From positions 1 through 6,234 of the forward strand of contig JARIAA010000182.1 in NCBI GenBank assembly GCA_029264635.1: a DNA stretch of 6,234 nucleotides, written 5' to 3'. The DNA is from Psychrobacter sp. (GTDB lineage: Bacteria; Pseudomonadota; Gammaproteobacteria; Pseudomonadales; Moraxellaceae). The translations under genes and the position numbers were made by a program. Numbering within the stretch: the first letter of the stretch is position 1; every line of letters starts with the position of its first letter. This document shows, in pieces, positions 1-4,920 of the stretch. Below the pieces are notes generated by a model. The model was not told the origin of the DNA. It ran no database searches and saw only the letters and a list, made by a program, of their open reading frames with translations.

Positions 1-1093
1 CACAGCTGACAAATAACAAAATAGAGGGAAACAGACGTAACCAGCGGCCTTGACGCGGGCGTACTTGCGCAAGTGGCACGGCGAGCATTGGTGCGATAAT
101 CATGAGCCAAGGCAGGGCAAAGCGATAACCCAGCTCACCTTGTGCTGCCCGTAACGCATTGACACTGCCAACTTGCGCATTACCGGTTGCCGCTTGCCAT
201 AATGGTCCAATGGCTTGAGTTTCGATGTTATTCTCAGTCACGACGTCTTTGGACGATTCGGTCAATGTAATACGGTAGCGATCAAAGCCCACTTGATTAT
301 ATTTCAAGCTTCCTGCGCCCACCTCATAACGACGACCTTGGAATAAATCCAGTTGCGTCACGCCGCTACCGCTGTTTTCTACCTGCACCGCACGCTTGGC
401 TAAGGTAATAGTATCTTTACCAATAGACTGGCTGCTATCATCAATAATATTTACCACTTCATCAGGTAGCTCACTAAATTGGTCTGAACGTTCAGCGTTA
501 TCGACCCCATTCGTATCTGTAGCAGTTGTCTGATTATTTGAGCGCTCTTTATCGATGGGCTTTGATTGAATCAGTACCACATCTTGTAGCTGTTTTTTGT
601 CATCGCTAAGACTGCCGACATACAGATGATTGTTGCCACTACTCATAAACTCATTCGGACGAATCAAATCAAAAGCGCTCGTTAATGCTTGCTCCTGCCA
701 AACCGTCTCAGATGAGCGCACCCCCCATGGCTTACCGACGATTGATAAAGCTGCCTCACCCACAAACAAAACTAGAATTAGCGGCGTCATGAGGCGTGCA
801 AGCTTACCGCGTGATACTCCGCTGGCATTAATGACTGCCATTTCTTGATCGACATACAAACGCCCAAACACCAGCATCAATGCAATAAAAAAAGACAAAG
901 GCAGGATAAGCTCTAAAAAGTACGGCAAGTTATAACCAATAATGATAAATAACAAACTGATATCAAGGTTTCCCTCAGCCGCAATCCCAAAGTAGCGTAT
1001 TAGGCGACCACCAAGCATCATGACTATCAAAAAACCCAATACCAAAGCAGTGGTTGCGGCAACTTGACGGGTCATATAGCGGCGTAATATCAC
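1..1093 (-). CDS. lptF: LptF, LPS export permease subunit (C-terminus cut by window edge)
   Basis: LptF pairs with LptG in the inner membrane; with the LptB ATPase they extract lipopolysaccharide and pass it to the LptC-A-D bridge. The 364 residues visible start ILRRYMTRQ, matching the IIIRYL start of E. coli LptF. Hydrophobic segments lie near residues 12-35 and 47-76, followed by the conserved LYVDQEMAVINASGVS block (79-94) and another hydrophobic segment near 100-118. A periplasmic jellyroll-like domain spans about 125-300. A membrane segment near 325-342 leads into RPRQGR (345-350), a hallmark of the YjgP/YjgQ family. The start is the GTG at 1093: no in-frame ATG lies between it and the upstream stop, and a weak AAGAG precedes it by 8 bases. 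E. coli LptF has about 366 residues in total; this one is longer because of a roughly 45-residue polar insertion near 179-227. The missing part is the last membrane segments. LptG is expected beyond the left edge, though LptF versus LptG is judged from memory of sequences. Confidence 0.9.
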   Translation of the reverse strand, partial: MILRRYMTRQVAATTALVLGFLIVMMLGGRLIRYFGIAAEGNLDISLLFIIIGYNLPYFLELILPLSFFIALMLVFGRLYVDQEMAVINASGVSRGKLARLMTPLILVLFVGEAALSIVGKPWGVRSSETVWQEQALTSAFDLIRPNEFMSSGNNHLYVGSLSDDKKQLQDVVLIQSKPIDKERSNNQTTATDTNGVDNAERSDQFSELPDEVVNIIDDSSQSIGKDTITLAKRAVQVENSGSGVTQLDLFQGRRYEVGAGSLKYNQVGFDRYRITLTESSKDVVTENNIETQAIGPLWQAATGNAQVGSVNALRAAQGELGYRFALPWLMIIAPMLAVPLAQVRPRQGRWLRLFPSILLFVSC

Positions 1094-1141
1094 AATAGGT
1101 ACTCTTAACGGTTGGCATTCGCGCGACTTATCGCAGGCTTA

Positions 1142-1165
1142 GTGACAGCTTTAAACGTGACAGCT
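1142..1165. repeat. 9-bp direct repeat GTGACAGCT, 15-bp period
   Basis: GTGACAGCT occurs at 1142-1150 and again at 1157-1165, separated by six bases. The pair lies 50-70 bases upstream of the lptF GTG, just downstream of a candidate -10 box for that gene. It could be an operator or part of the lptF leader, or chance. The exact repetition is seen; any role is inferred. Confidence 0.4.
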
Positions 1166-1169
1166 AGAT

Positions 1170-1175
1170 AGTATA
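1170..1175 (-). promoter_or_regulatory. Candidate -10 box for lptF
   Basis: Read on the minus strand this is TATACT, five of six matches to TATAAT, within the palindromic GTATATATAC (1171-1180). No good -35 hexamer is found 16-18 bases upstream. It would give lptF a leader of about 70 bases. Weak prediction. Confidence 0.3.
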
Positions 1176-1180
1176 TATAC

Positions 1181-1435
1181 AGCGCTATTTAATAAAATAC
1201 TTAAACAGATATAAACACAGACCTGTTATTTGTTAGATATATTATCCAAACTTTAGCGCTTAAGATAACCGCTAATGCTAGCATGTTTTGATAAAAAATA
1301 GCGCTGAAATGTGTTCGAAAACATTACCTAACCCTCACAAGCGATGCTGTACTATTTCTTTATATTACTTAATTGCTATTACTATAATCAGGTAGACCTG
1401 TCTAGCGAAAGCTAAAATGAAAACCCTTTAGCGCT
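1181..1435. repeat. Cluster of four AGCGCT palindromes in a spacer
   Basis: AGCGCT starts at 1181, 1255, 1300 and 1430. The copy at 1430 is the centre of a perfect 12-base palindrome TTTAGCGCTAAA (1427-1438). The copies at 1181 and 1300 form an 11-base inverted repeat: CAGCGCTATTT at 1180-1190 and AAATAGCGCTG at 1296-1306. The copy at 1430 shares AGCGCTAAACA with the copy at 2299 upstream of pepA. Fifteen copies occur in the whole window. Function is unknown; see the findings. Confidence 0.6.
1383..1388 (+). promoter_or_regulatory. Consensus -10 box TATAAT, candidate promoter of the hydrolase gene
   Basis: A perfect TATAAT lies 215 bases upstream of the hydrolase start. The expected -35 position (around 1359-1365) reads only TTATAT-like sequence, so the promoter is supported by the -10 box alone. 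Transcription from about 1395 would immediately enter the hairpin at 1403-1449 and give a leader of roughly 208 bases. Confidence 0.35.
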
Positions 1436-1449
1436 AAACAGTTTTTTTT
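1403..1449 (+). terminator. Terminator-like hairpin with T8 tract upstream of the hydrolase gene
   Basis: The left arm is TAGC plus GCTAAA (1403-1406 and 1411-1416, with a GAAA bulge between). The loop is 1417-1426, and the right arm is TTTAGCGCTA (1427-1436). A short AACAG then leads to eight T's (1442-1449). That is 10 base pairs with one bulge and a good U-tract, although the tract starts five bases after the stem. No gene on the plus strand ends upstream, so it would act as a leader attenuator or end a short unidentified RNA. The right arm includes the 12-base palindrome around an AGCGCT, so the similarity could be incidental. Confidence 0.4.
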
Positions 1450-1592
1450 ATTTAATTTAGAAAGGTTTGTTTGTCATTCGTATCATACACCGAACGATGA
1501 CGGCTATTAATTGCTAAACTTAACTGATTGCTAGACTGAGTGTGCTAACAAATTTATAGTCGCTCATAACATTCATACTTATAACGTCTCAT

Positions 1593-1605
1593 GGAGAATA
1601 AAATG
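1593..1605 (+). promoter_or_regulatory. Ribosome binding site that sets the hydrolase start
   Basis: GGAG at 1593-1596 stands six bases before the ATG at 1603-1605. An in-frame ATG four codons earlier, at 1591, has no purine-rich sequence in front of it, and its own codons overlap this GGAG. The 1603 start is therefore preferred, removing the residues MENK from the protein. Confidence 0.75.
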
Positions 1606-2208
1606 TCTAACCCCTCTACCTTACTCGAGCTCGCTGGTGGTGAGTTTGAAACGCTTGATTGGTCGCATTGTGCCATTGTCTTTGTTGATTTCCAAAACGA
1701 ATACGTTGATGGTGCCATGCCATTAGGGCAGTTAGGCAGCAAAGCTACGGCAAATGCTCGCTTATTGCTTGATAAAGCACGCCAAGAAGATATCCCCATC
1801 TTCCATATCGCCCATCATGGTGAAGAAAATGGTCGTGTATTTGATCCCTTATCTTCTAACGTCGAGATTGTAGACGCTCTCAAACCCGCTGAAGACGAAA
1901 AACTCATCACTAAGAAGCATCCTAACGCGTTTTATAATACAGCGCTCCAAGAGCTTATAGAAGCGACTGGCAAACAGCAGATTATTTTTGCAGGTTTTAT
2001 GAGCCATATGTGTGTCAGCTCAAGCGTAAGAGCCGCTTTTGATTTGGGCTTTCAGAACTTTGTCTGTTATGACGCTTGTGCCACACGCGCGCTTCCCAAT
2101 GCTAAAAGAGAGACCATCAGTGCTGAGGTTATGCATGATACGGCGATGGCAGCGCTGCAAGATAGATTTGCCGCTTTATTGTCAACGGATGATGTTATCA
2201 GCGCTTAA
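1603..2208 (+). CDS. Isochorismatase-family cysteine hydrolase
   Basis: A 201-residue cytosolic protein of the isochorismatase-like superfamily, which includes nicotinamidases, isochorismatases and related amidases that hydrolyse small molecules through a Cys nucleophile. The Asp-Lys-Cys triad can be placed: D29 in VFVDFQN, K104 in LITKKHPNAF (same spacing to Phe as TKWRYSAF in EntB), and C137 in GFMSHMCVSS. The segment after it, SVRAAFDLGF (141-150), and YDACATR (156-162) are also typical. Length is normal for a single-domain member; the carrier domain of EntB is absent. No siderophore or NAD-salvage gene is nearby, so the substrate cannot be read from context. The gene starts after a long AT-rich spacer and ends 176 bases before pepA, with an imperfect hairpin between, so it may be its own transcription unit. 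Family assignment is firm; substrate is unknown. Confidence 0.9.
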   Translation: MSNPSTLLELAGGEFETLDWSHCAIVFVDFQNEYVDGAMPLGQLGSKATANARLLLDKARQEDIPIFHIAHHGEENGRVFDPLSSNVEIVDALKPAEDEKLITKKHPNAFYNTALQELIEATGKQQIIFAGFMSHMCVSSSVRAAFDLGFQNFVCYDACATRALPNAKRETISAEVMHDTAMAALQDRFAALLSTDDVISA

Positions 2209-2217
2209 TCTATAGCT

Positions 2218-2255
2218 GATATCATAGTAGATATTGAACGATCTACTACTGATAT
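2218..2255 (+). terminator. Imperfect hairpin after the hydrolase gene, possible weak terminator
   Basis: The left arm at 2218-2232 pairs with 2241-2255, giving about 14 pairs with one bulged C at 2249 and an 8-base loop. It starts ten bases after the stop codon. The stem is AT-rich and only three T's follow, so intrinsic termination would be inefficient; it may instead protect the 3' end of the mRNA. Confidence 0.45.
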
Positions 2256-2286
2256 TTGCTGTCTGCGCACGTGCCCTTCAGTATGC

Positions 2287-2326
2287 TACACTATTGGCAG
2301 CGCTAAACACGCCCAACCTTTATATA
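2287..2326 (+). promoter_or_regulatory. Candidate promoter region of pepA
   Basis: Two weak possibilities overlap. One is an extended -10, TG-C-TACACT, with the hexamer at 2287-2292 and no clear -35. The other is TTGGCA (2294-2299, five of six matches to TTGACA) followed by TTTATATA (2319-2326) with an over-long spacer of 19-21 bases. An AGCGCT copy (2299-2304) overlaps the second -35. Separate transcription of pepA is plausible given the hairpin upstream, but the exact promoter is not resolved. Confidence 0.3.
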
Positions 2327-2384
2327 AACAAAGAAACGGGTATTTAAAAATATTACTCACTTTCACCATAATAAGGATAACGAT

Positions 2385-4055
2385 ATGAATATTAAATTAT
2401 CTCAACACCTACCAAAAACCCATACTCAAAAAATACTTAAAAAAGAAGCAAAAAGTAAAGATGAGTCTTGCTTGGTTGTTTTAGTCGATGATAAACAAAA
2501 CGTTTTTGCCAAATCTGCTTTGACAGAGTATGCCGATCGTATCGAGCAGCTGATTGAAGTGTCTCACTTCAAAGGTAAAGCGTGCGAAACCGTCGCTGAT
2601 TATGCATTGGCAGGGGACAAAAAAACCACGAAGCAAAACCCTGTACAACTGTTGCTAGTCGGTGTAGGTAGCGTTGATAAGCTCAGTGAAGCCGTACTAC
2701 AAAAAATTGCTAAGACTATTTATAACAGCACCCAAAAGCGCGTAGCATCTATTACTGTTGATTTAGGTGACGCATTGGAAGAAAATCAATTCAGTCAATT
2801 TGCTCTGAATTTGTTGGCAGCAAGCTATCGGTTTGATAAATACAAATCTGAGCAAACCACGTCTGTACTGACTGATATTTATATGATTGCTGATGAGTCG
2901 TTACAGCCAGCCTTAGATTTTGTCCAATCCGTATTTGTCGGCCAAAGCTTAACGCGTGATGTGGCCAATGAGCCAGGTAATATCTGCTTTCCCGCCTATA
3001 TGGCAGAGCAAGCGCAGGCACTTGGAAAAGCTTACCCTGATCTACTAAAAGTCACCGTACTTGGTGAAGATGAGATGTCAGCGCTCGGTATGGAATGCTT
3101 CTTAGCAGTCGCGAAAGGCTCCACTAAAGAAGGCAAGCTTGTGTTAATGGAGTACCAAGGTAAATCAAAATTTAGTGCACATACAGGCGCAACCAAAGAA
3201 GCGACGAGCGCTGCAAAAGTCAGCGGTGGTTTAAAAGCCCTTGCTGATAAATTACCAACTAATCTGCCTACTAAGAAAACGGCCAAAAACACCGTTAAAG
3301 AGAACGTTGACAACACCCAAACGTCAAACGATGATGCGCCTATCGTATTGGTTGGTAAAGGGATTACGTTTGACTCAGGTGGTATCTCTATCAAGCCAGG
3401 TGCAGCCATGGATGAGATGAAGTTTGACATGGGCGGTGCAGCAGCAGTATTGGGTACGATGAAAGCCTTGTGTGAGGCGCGTCTGCCTATCAACGTCGTT
3501 GGTGCTTTGGCCTGCGCAGAAAATATGCCATCAGGTGACGCAACTCGCCCAGGCGACATTGTTAAAGCCATGAATGGCAAATCAGTTGAGATCTTGAATA
3601 CGGATGCAGAAGGGCGCTTAGTATTGGCAGATACCTTATGTTATGTACAGCGCTATGCGCCATCTGCTATCATTGATGTTGCTACTTTGACAGGCGCTTG
3701 TGTAGTGGCATTGGGTCATGTGCGCTCAGCGGTCTTTAGTAATGACGAGGATGTGTTGTTCGCCTTAGAAAATGCAAGCGACCAAACAGGCGATCTTATT
3801 TGGCATATGCCGATGGATGATGCTTATCAATCACAACTTGACTCGCCGATCGCTGATATGCAAAACATTGGTGGTAAAGGTGCTGGTGCGGTGACTGCTG
3901 CTTGCTTCTTGTCGCGCTTTGTTGAAGAAGGTCAAGCATGGGCGCATTTAGATATCGCTGGTACCGCATGGAACTCGGGTGCCGAAAAAGCAGCGACTGG
4001 TCGCCCTGTCCCGCTATTTATGCAGTATCTAAAAAACCGCTTAAATAGGGCGTAA
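2385..4055 (+). CDS. pepA: Leucyl aminopeptidase PepA (M17 family)
   Basis: A cytosolic two-metal aminopeptidase that removes N-terminal residues from peptides, normally a hexamer. Its E. coli relative also binds DNA in carAB regulation and Xer recombination. The N-terminal domain covers about residues 1-185. The catalytic domain carries all expected residues: metal ligands K325, D330 (VGKGITFDSGG), D348 (MKFDMGGAAA), D407 and E409 (NTDAEGRL), with catalytic K337 and R411. WAHLDIAGTAW (519-529) and ATGRPV (537-542) close the domain. At 556 residues it is longer than the roughly 503 of E. coli PepA. The excess is a Lys/Thr/Ala/Asn-rich segment at about 262-317, just before the first metal ligand, and every catalytic residue is shifted by 55 relative to E. 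coli numbering as I recall it. TAAGGA (2372-2377) seven bases before the ATG supports the start. holC follows directly. Confidence 0.97.
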   Translation: MNIKLSQHLPKTHTQKILKKEAKSKDESCLVVLVDDKQNVFAKSALTEYADRIEQLIEVSHFKGKACETVADYALAGDKKTTKQNPVQLLLVGVGSVDKLSEAVLQKIAKTIYNSTQKRVASITVDLGDALEENQFSQFALNLLAASYRFDKYKSEQTTSVLTDIYMIADESLQPALDFVQSVFVGQSLTRDVANEPGNICFPAYMAEQAQALGKAYPDLLKVTVLGEDEMSALGMECFLAVAKGSTKEGKLVLMEYQGKSKFSAHTGATKEATSAAKVSGGLKALADKLPTNLPTKKTAKNTVKENVDNTQTSNDDAPIVLVGKGITFDSGGISIKPGAAMDEMKFDMGGAAAVLGTMKALCEARLPINVVGALACAENMPSGDATRPGDIVKAMNGKSVEILNTDAEGRLVLADTLCYVQRYAPSAIIDVATLTGACVVALGHVRSAVFSNDEDVLFALENASDQTGDLIWHMPMDDAYQSQLDSPIADMQNIGGKGAGAVTAACFLSRFVEEGQAWAHLDIAGTAWNSGAEKAATGRPVPLFMQYLKNRLNRA

Positions 4056-4077
4056 TTGGTTTATAAAGAACCTGTTG

Positions 4078-4110
4078 ATGAAAAATCAATTTATGAAAAC
4101 CACTTTATGA
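4078..4110 (+). CDS. Possible 10-codon upstream ORF overlapping the holC start
   Basis: ATG at 4078 reads MKNQFMKTTL and stops with TGA at 4108-4110, overlapping the holC ATG (4107-4109) in an ATGA arrangement. It has two in-frame ATGs (4078 and 4093), each followed by AAAA like the holC start itself. Only a poor AAGAA-type purine run precedes it. It may deliver ribosomes to holC by translational coupling, or it may be chance in AT-rich sequence. No product function is suggested. Confidence 0.25.
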   Translation: MKNQFMKTTL

Positions 4111-4604
4111 AAATCAGTTTTTATGTATTAAGTGAGAGTAAAGCCCAAGATTTCTTGGGCTTTATTTGTCAGCTTACCCAAACCGCGCTCAATAAAAGCA
4201 CTCAATCAAGATTGTTGATTCTTGTTGAAGATAACGCGTTGTTGTCAACGCTTGATGAGGCGCTATGGGCACAAGAGATGACAAGCTTTATACCGCATCA
4301 ACGCCTTTTGAACATAGACACTAATGACAATACTAATATCGATACTAAAACCGACATCGATGTTTTTAGTCGCCAGACTTTAGCACCTGTACTGCTTAGC
4401 AACTATATGCCAGCAGGTTTCAATGGTATCGTTCTTAATACAACGATACATCCTATTAATAATTTTATCACAACCATAAATAACGCTCATCCCACTCGGG
4501 TTCTTGAGTTCATTAAACCTGATGCTACCAGCGTCCAAAAAGGTCGTGACAAATATAAGCGCTATCAGCAATTAGGCTACGAGCTGACGCATTTTAAAGT
4601 CTAG
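4107..4604 (+). CDS. holC: DNA polymerase III chi subunit HolC
   Basis: Chi joins psi (HolD) on the clamp loader and binds the C-terminal tail of single-stranded DNA binding protein, linking the replicase to SSB-coated template. The 165-residue protein starts MKISFYVLS, like the chi N-terminus. It has RLLILVED (35-42), the hallmark LDEALWA...SFIPH (49-64), and a C-terminal GRDKYKRYQQLGYEL (146-160) matching ARERYKAYR of E. coli; R147, Y150 and K151 align with its SSB-contact residues. E. coli chi has 147 residues. The extra is mainly a polar NIDT-repeat segment at 69-86 replacing a short loop. The start at 4107 is chosen because it fits the family N-terminus. An in-frame TTG at 4056, directly after the pepA stop and preceded by AGGG five bases away, would add 17 non-conserved residues and cannot be excluded. 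The gene probably shares the pepA transcript. A terminator-like hairpin lies in codons 12-19. Confidence 0.92.
   Translation: MKISFYVLSESKAQDFLGFICQLTQTALNKSTQSRLLILVEDNALLSTLDEALWAQEMTSFIPHQRLLNIDTNDNTNIDTKTDIDVFSRQTLAPVLLSNYMPAGFNGIVLNTTIHPINNFITTINNAHPTRVLEFIKPDATSVQKGRDKYKRYQQLGYELTHFKV
4140..4163 (+). terminator. Terminator-like hairpin inside the 5' end of holC
   Basis: AAAGCCCAAG (4140-4149) and CTTGGGCTTT (4154-4163) form a perfect 10-pair stem with a 4-base ATTT loop, followed by ATTTG. Together with the closing T's of the stem this resembles a bidirectional intrinsic terminator. It lies 85 bases after the pepA stop but also 33 bases into holC, within codons 12-19. It could end pepA transcripts that are not being translated into holC, so acting as an attenuator. 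The T-tract after the stem is short and interrupted, so efficiency is uncertain. Confidence 0.5.
4311..4358 (+). repeat. Degenerate tandem repeat of two 8-residue units in holC
   Basis: Residues 69-84 read NIDTNDNT then NIDTKTDI, two in-frame 24-base units that share mainly their first four codons at protein level while differing at several third positions. This is the extra segment that makes this chi longer than the E. coli protein, and it suggests an old local duplication in a surface loop. Confidence 0.5.
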
Positions 4605-4652
4605 ATGACCTGTAGTGAGATATTGATGCCCTTTGTGTTTAGTTTGTTATCT

Positions 4653-4863
4653 CTACCATCTTTTATGATTACTCTTTGTTATCTACTTTAGAGATGGACT
4701 TATTTTTAGTAATAAGCGCTATTTCATAACTGCTTTTTGCTGCTCTTTTGCATTTTCATCTATCCTTTGTCCTTATATTCTTATACTATCTCCCCATAAA
4801 CGGTGCTGTCATCACCTTAATATGTCGTTAGGCGGATGTGTTAAAAGATGCTACCATCTTTTA
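4653..4863. repeat. 13-bp direct repeat CTACCATCTTTTA flanking the spacer
   Basis: The same 13 bases occur at 4653-4665 and 4851-4863, 198 bases apart. The second copy makes up the loop and right arm of the hairpin at 4841-4864; the first has no matching left arm immediately beside it. The identity is exact; a role, such as a binding site for the same factor, is only a guess. Confidence 0.45.
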
Positions 4864-4864
4864 A
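4841..4864 (+). promoter_or_regulatory. Perfect 10-bp hairpin upstream of sstT
   Basis: TTAAAAGATG (4841-4850), a CTAC loop, and CATCTTTTAA (4855-4864) form an uninterrupted stem 56 bases before the sstT ATG. The A-rich left arm and T-rich right arm resemble an intrinsic terminator, but the stem has only two G-C pairs and the T-run lies inside the stem. It could end holC transcription, serve as an attenuator in the sstT leader if the promoter is near 4782, or be a dyad operator. Confidence 0.45.
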
Positions 4865-4920
4865 TTGTTTGACTATTTTAATCAAAAATACGTTTTTTCA
4901 GCTAACTTGGGGATGAATAG

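Larger units (their letters stand above)
1094..1602. other. Long AT-rich divergent intergenic region between lptF and the hydrolase gene
   Basis: About 500 bases without a convincing gene on either strand. It must hold the promoters of the two divergent genes. Visible inside it are a 9-base direct repeat near the lptF end (1142-1165), four AGCGCT palindromes (1181, 1255, 1300, 1430), a consensus TATAAT at 1383-1388, a terminator-like hairpin plus T-tract at 1403-1449, and a ribosome binding site at 1593-1596. The stretch 1440-1590 is A/T-rich with no structure I would name. No protein-like open frame of useful length is present apart from an antisense shadow of the hydrolase. Confidence 0.8.
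4605..4920. other. Spacer between holC and sstT
   Basis: A 316-base AT-rich region with no convincing gene. It contains a 13-base direct repeat (4653-4665 and 4851-4863), an AGCGCT copy (4715-4720), and a TATACT at 4782-4787 that is a possible -10 box for sstT but lacks a good -35. It also holds a perfect hairpin at 4841-4864 and the sstT ribosome binding site GGGGA (4909-4913). A looser stem, ATCTCTA (4649-4655) with TAGAGAT (4689-4695), sits about 45 bases after holC with TTTTT shortly after, but its 33-base loop makes it a poor terminator. Confidence 0.75.

Noticed and set aside
630..848. Open plus-strand frame opposite lptF
   Set aside because: It is antisense to a continuous lptF frame with family motifs, and the translation shows no domain.
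1473..1501. Inverted repeat GTCAT...ATGAC upstream of the hydrolase
   Set aside because: Only five uninterrupted pairs with a bulged extension; too weak to call an operator or structured RNA.
1591..1602. Upstream ATG as the hydrolase start
   Set aside because: No ribosome binding site precedes it, whereas GGAG stands six bases before the ATG at 1603. It would add only MENK.
3032..3580. Open minus-strand frame of 182 codons inside pepA
   Set aside because: It lies wholly opposite the catalytic domain of pepA, has no ribosome binding site or recognisable motif, and its composition is what the antisense of a conserved gene gives. The pepA motifs fix the coding strand.
4056..4106. TTG at 4056 as the holC start
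   Set aside because: AGGG five bases upstream gives it some support, but the 17 extra residues have no counterpart in chi, and the family N-terminus fits MKISFYVLS at 4107. Kept as an alternative, not as the call.
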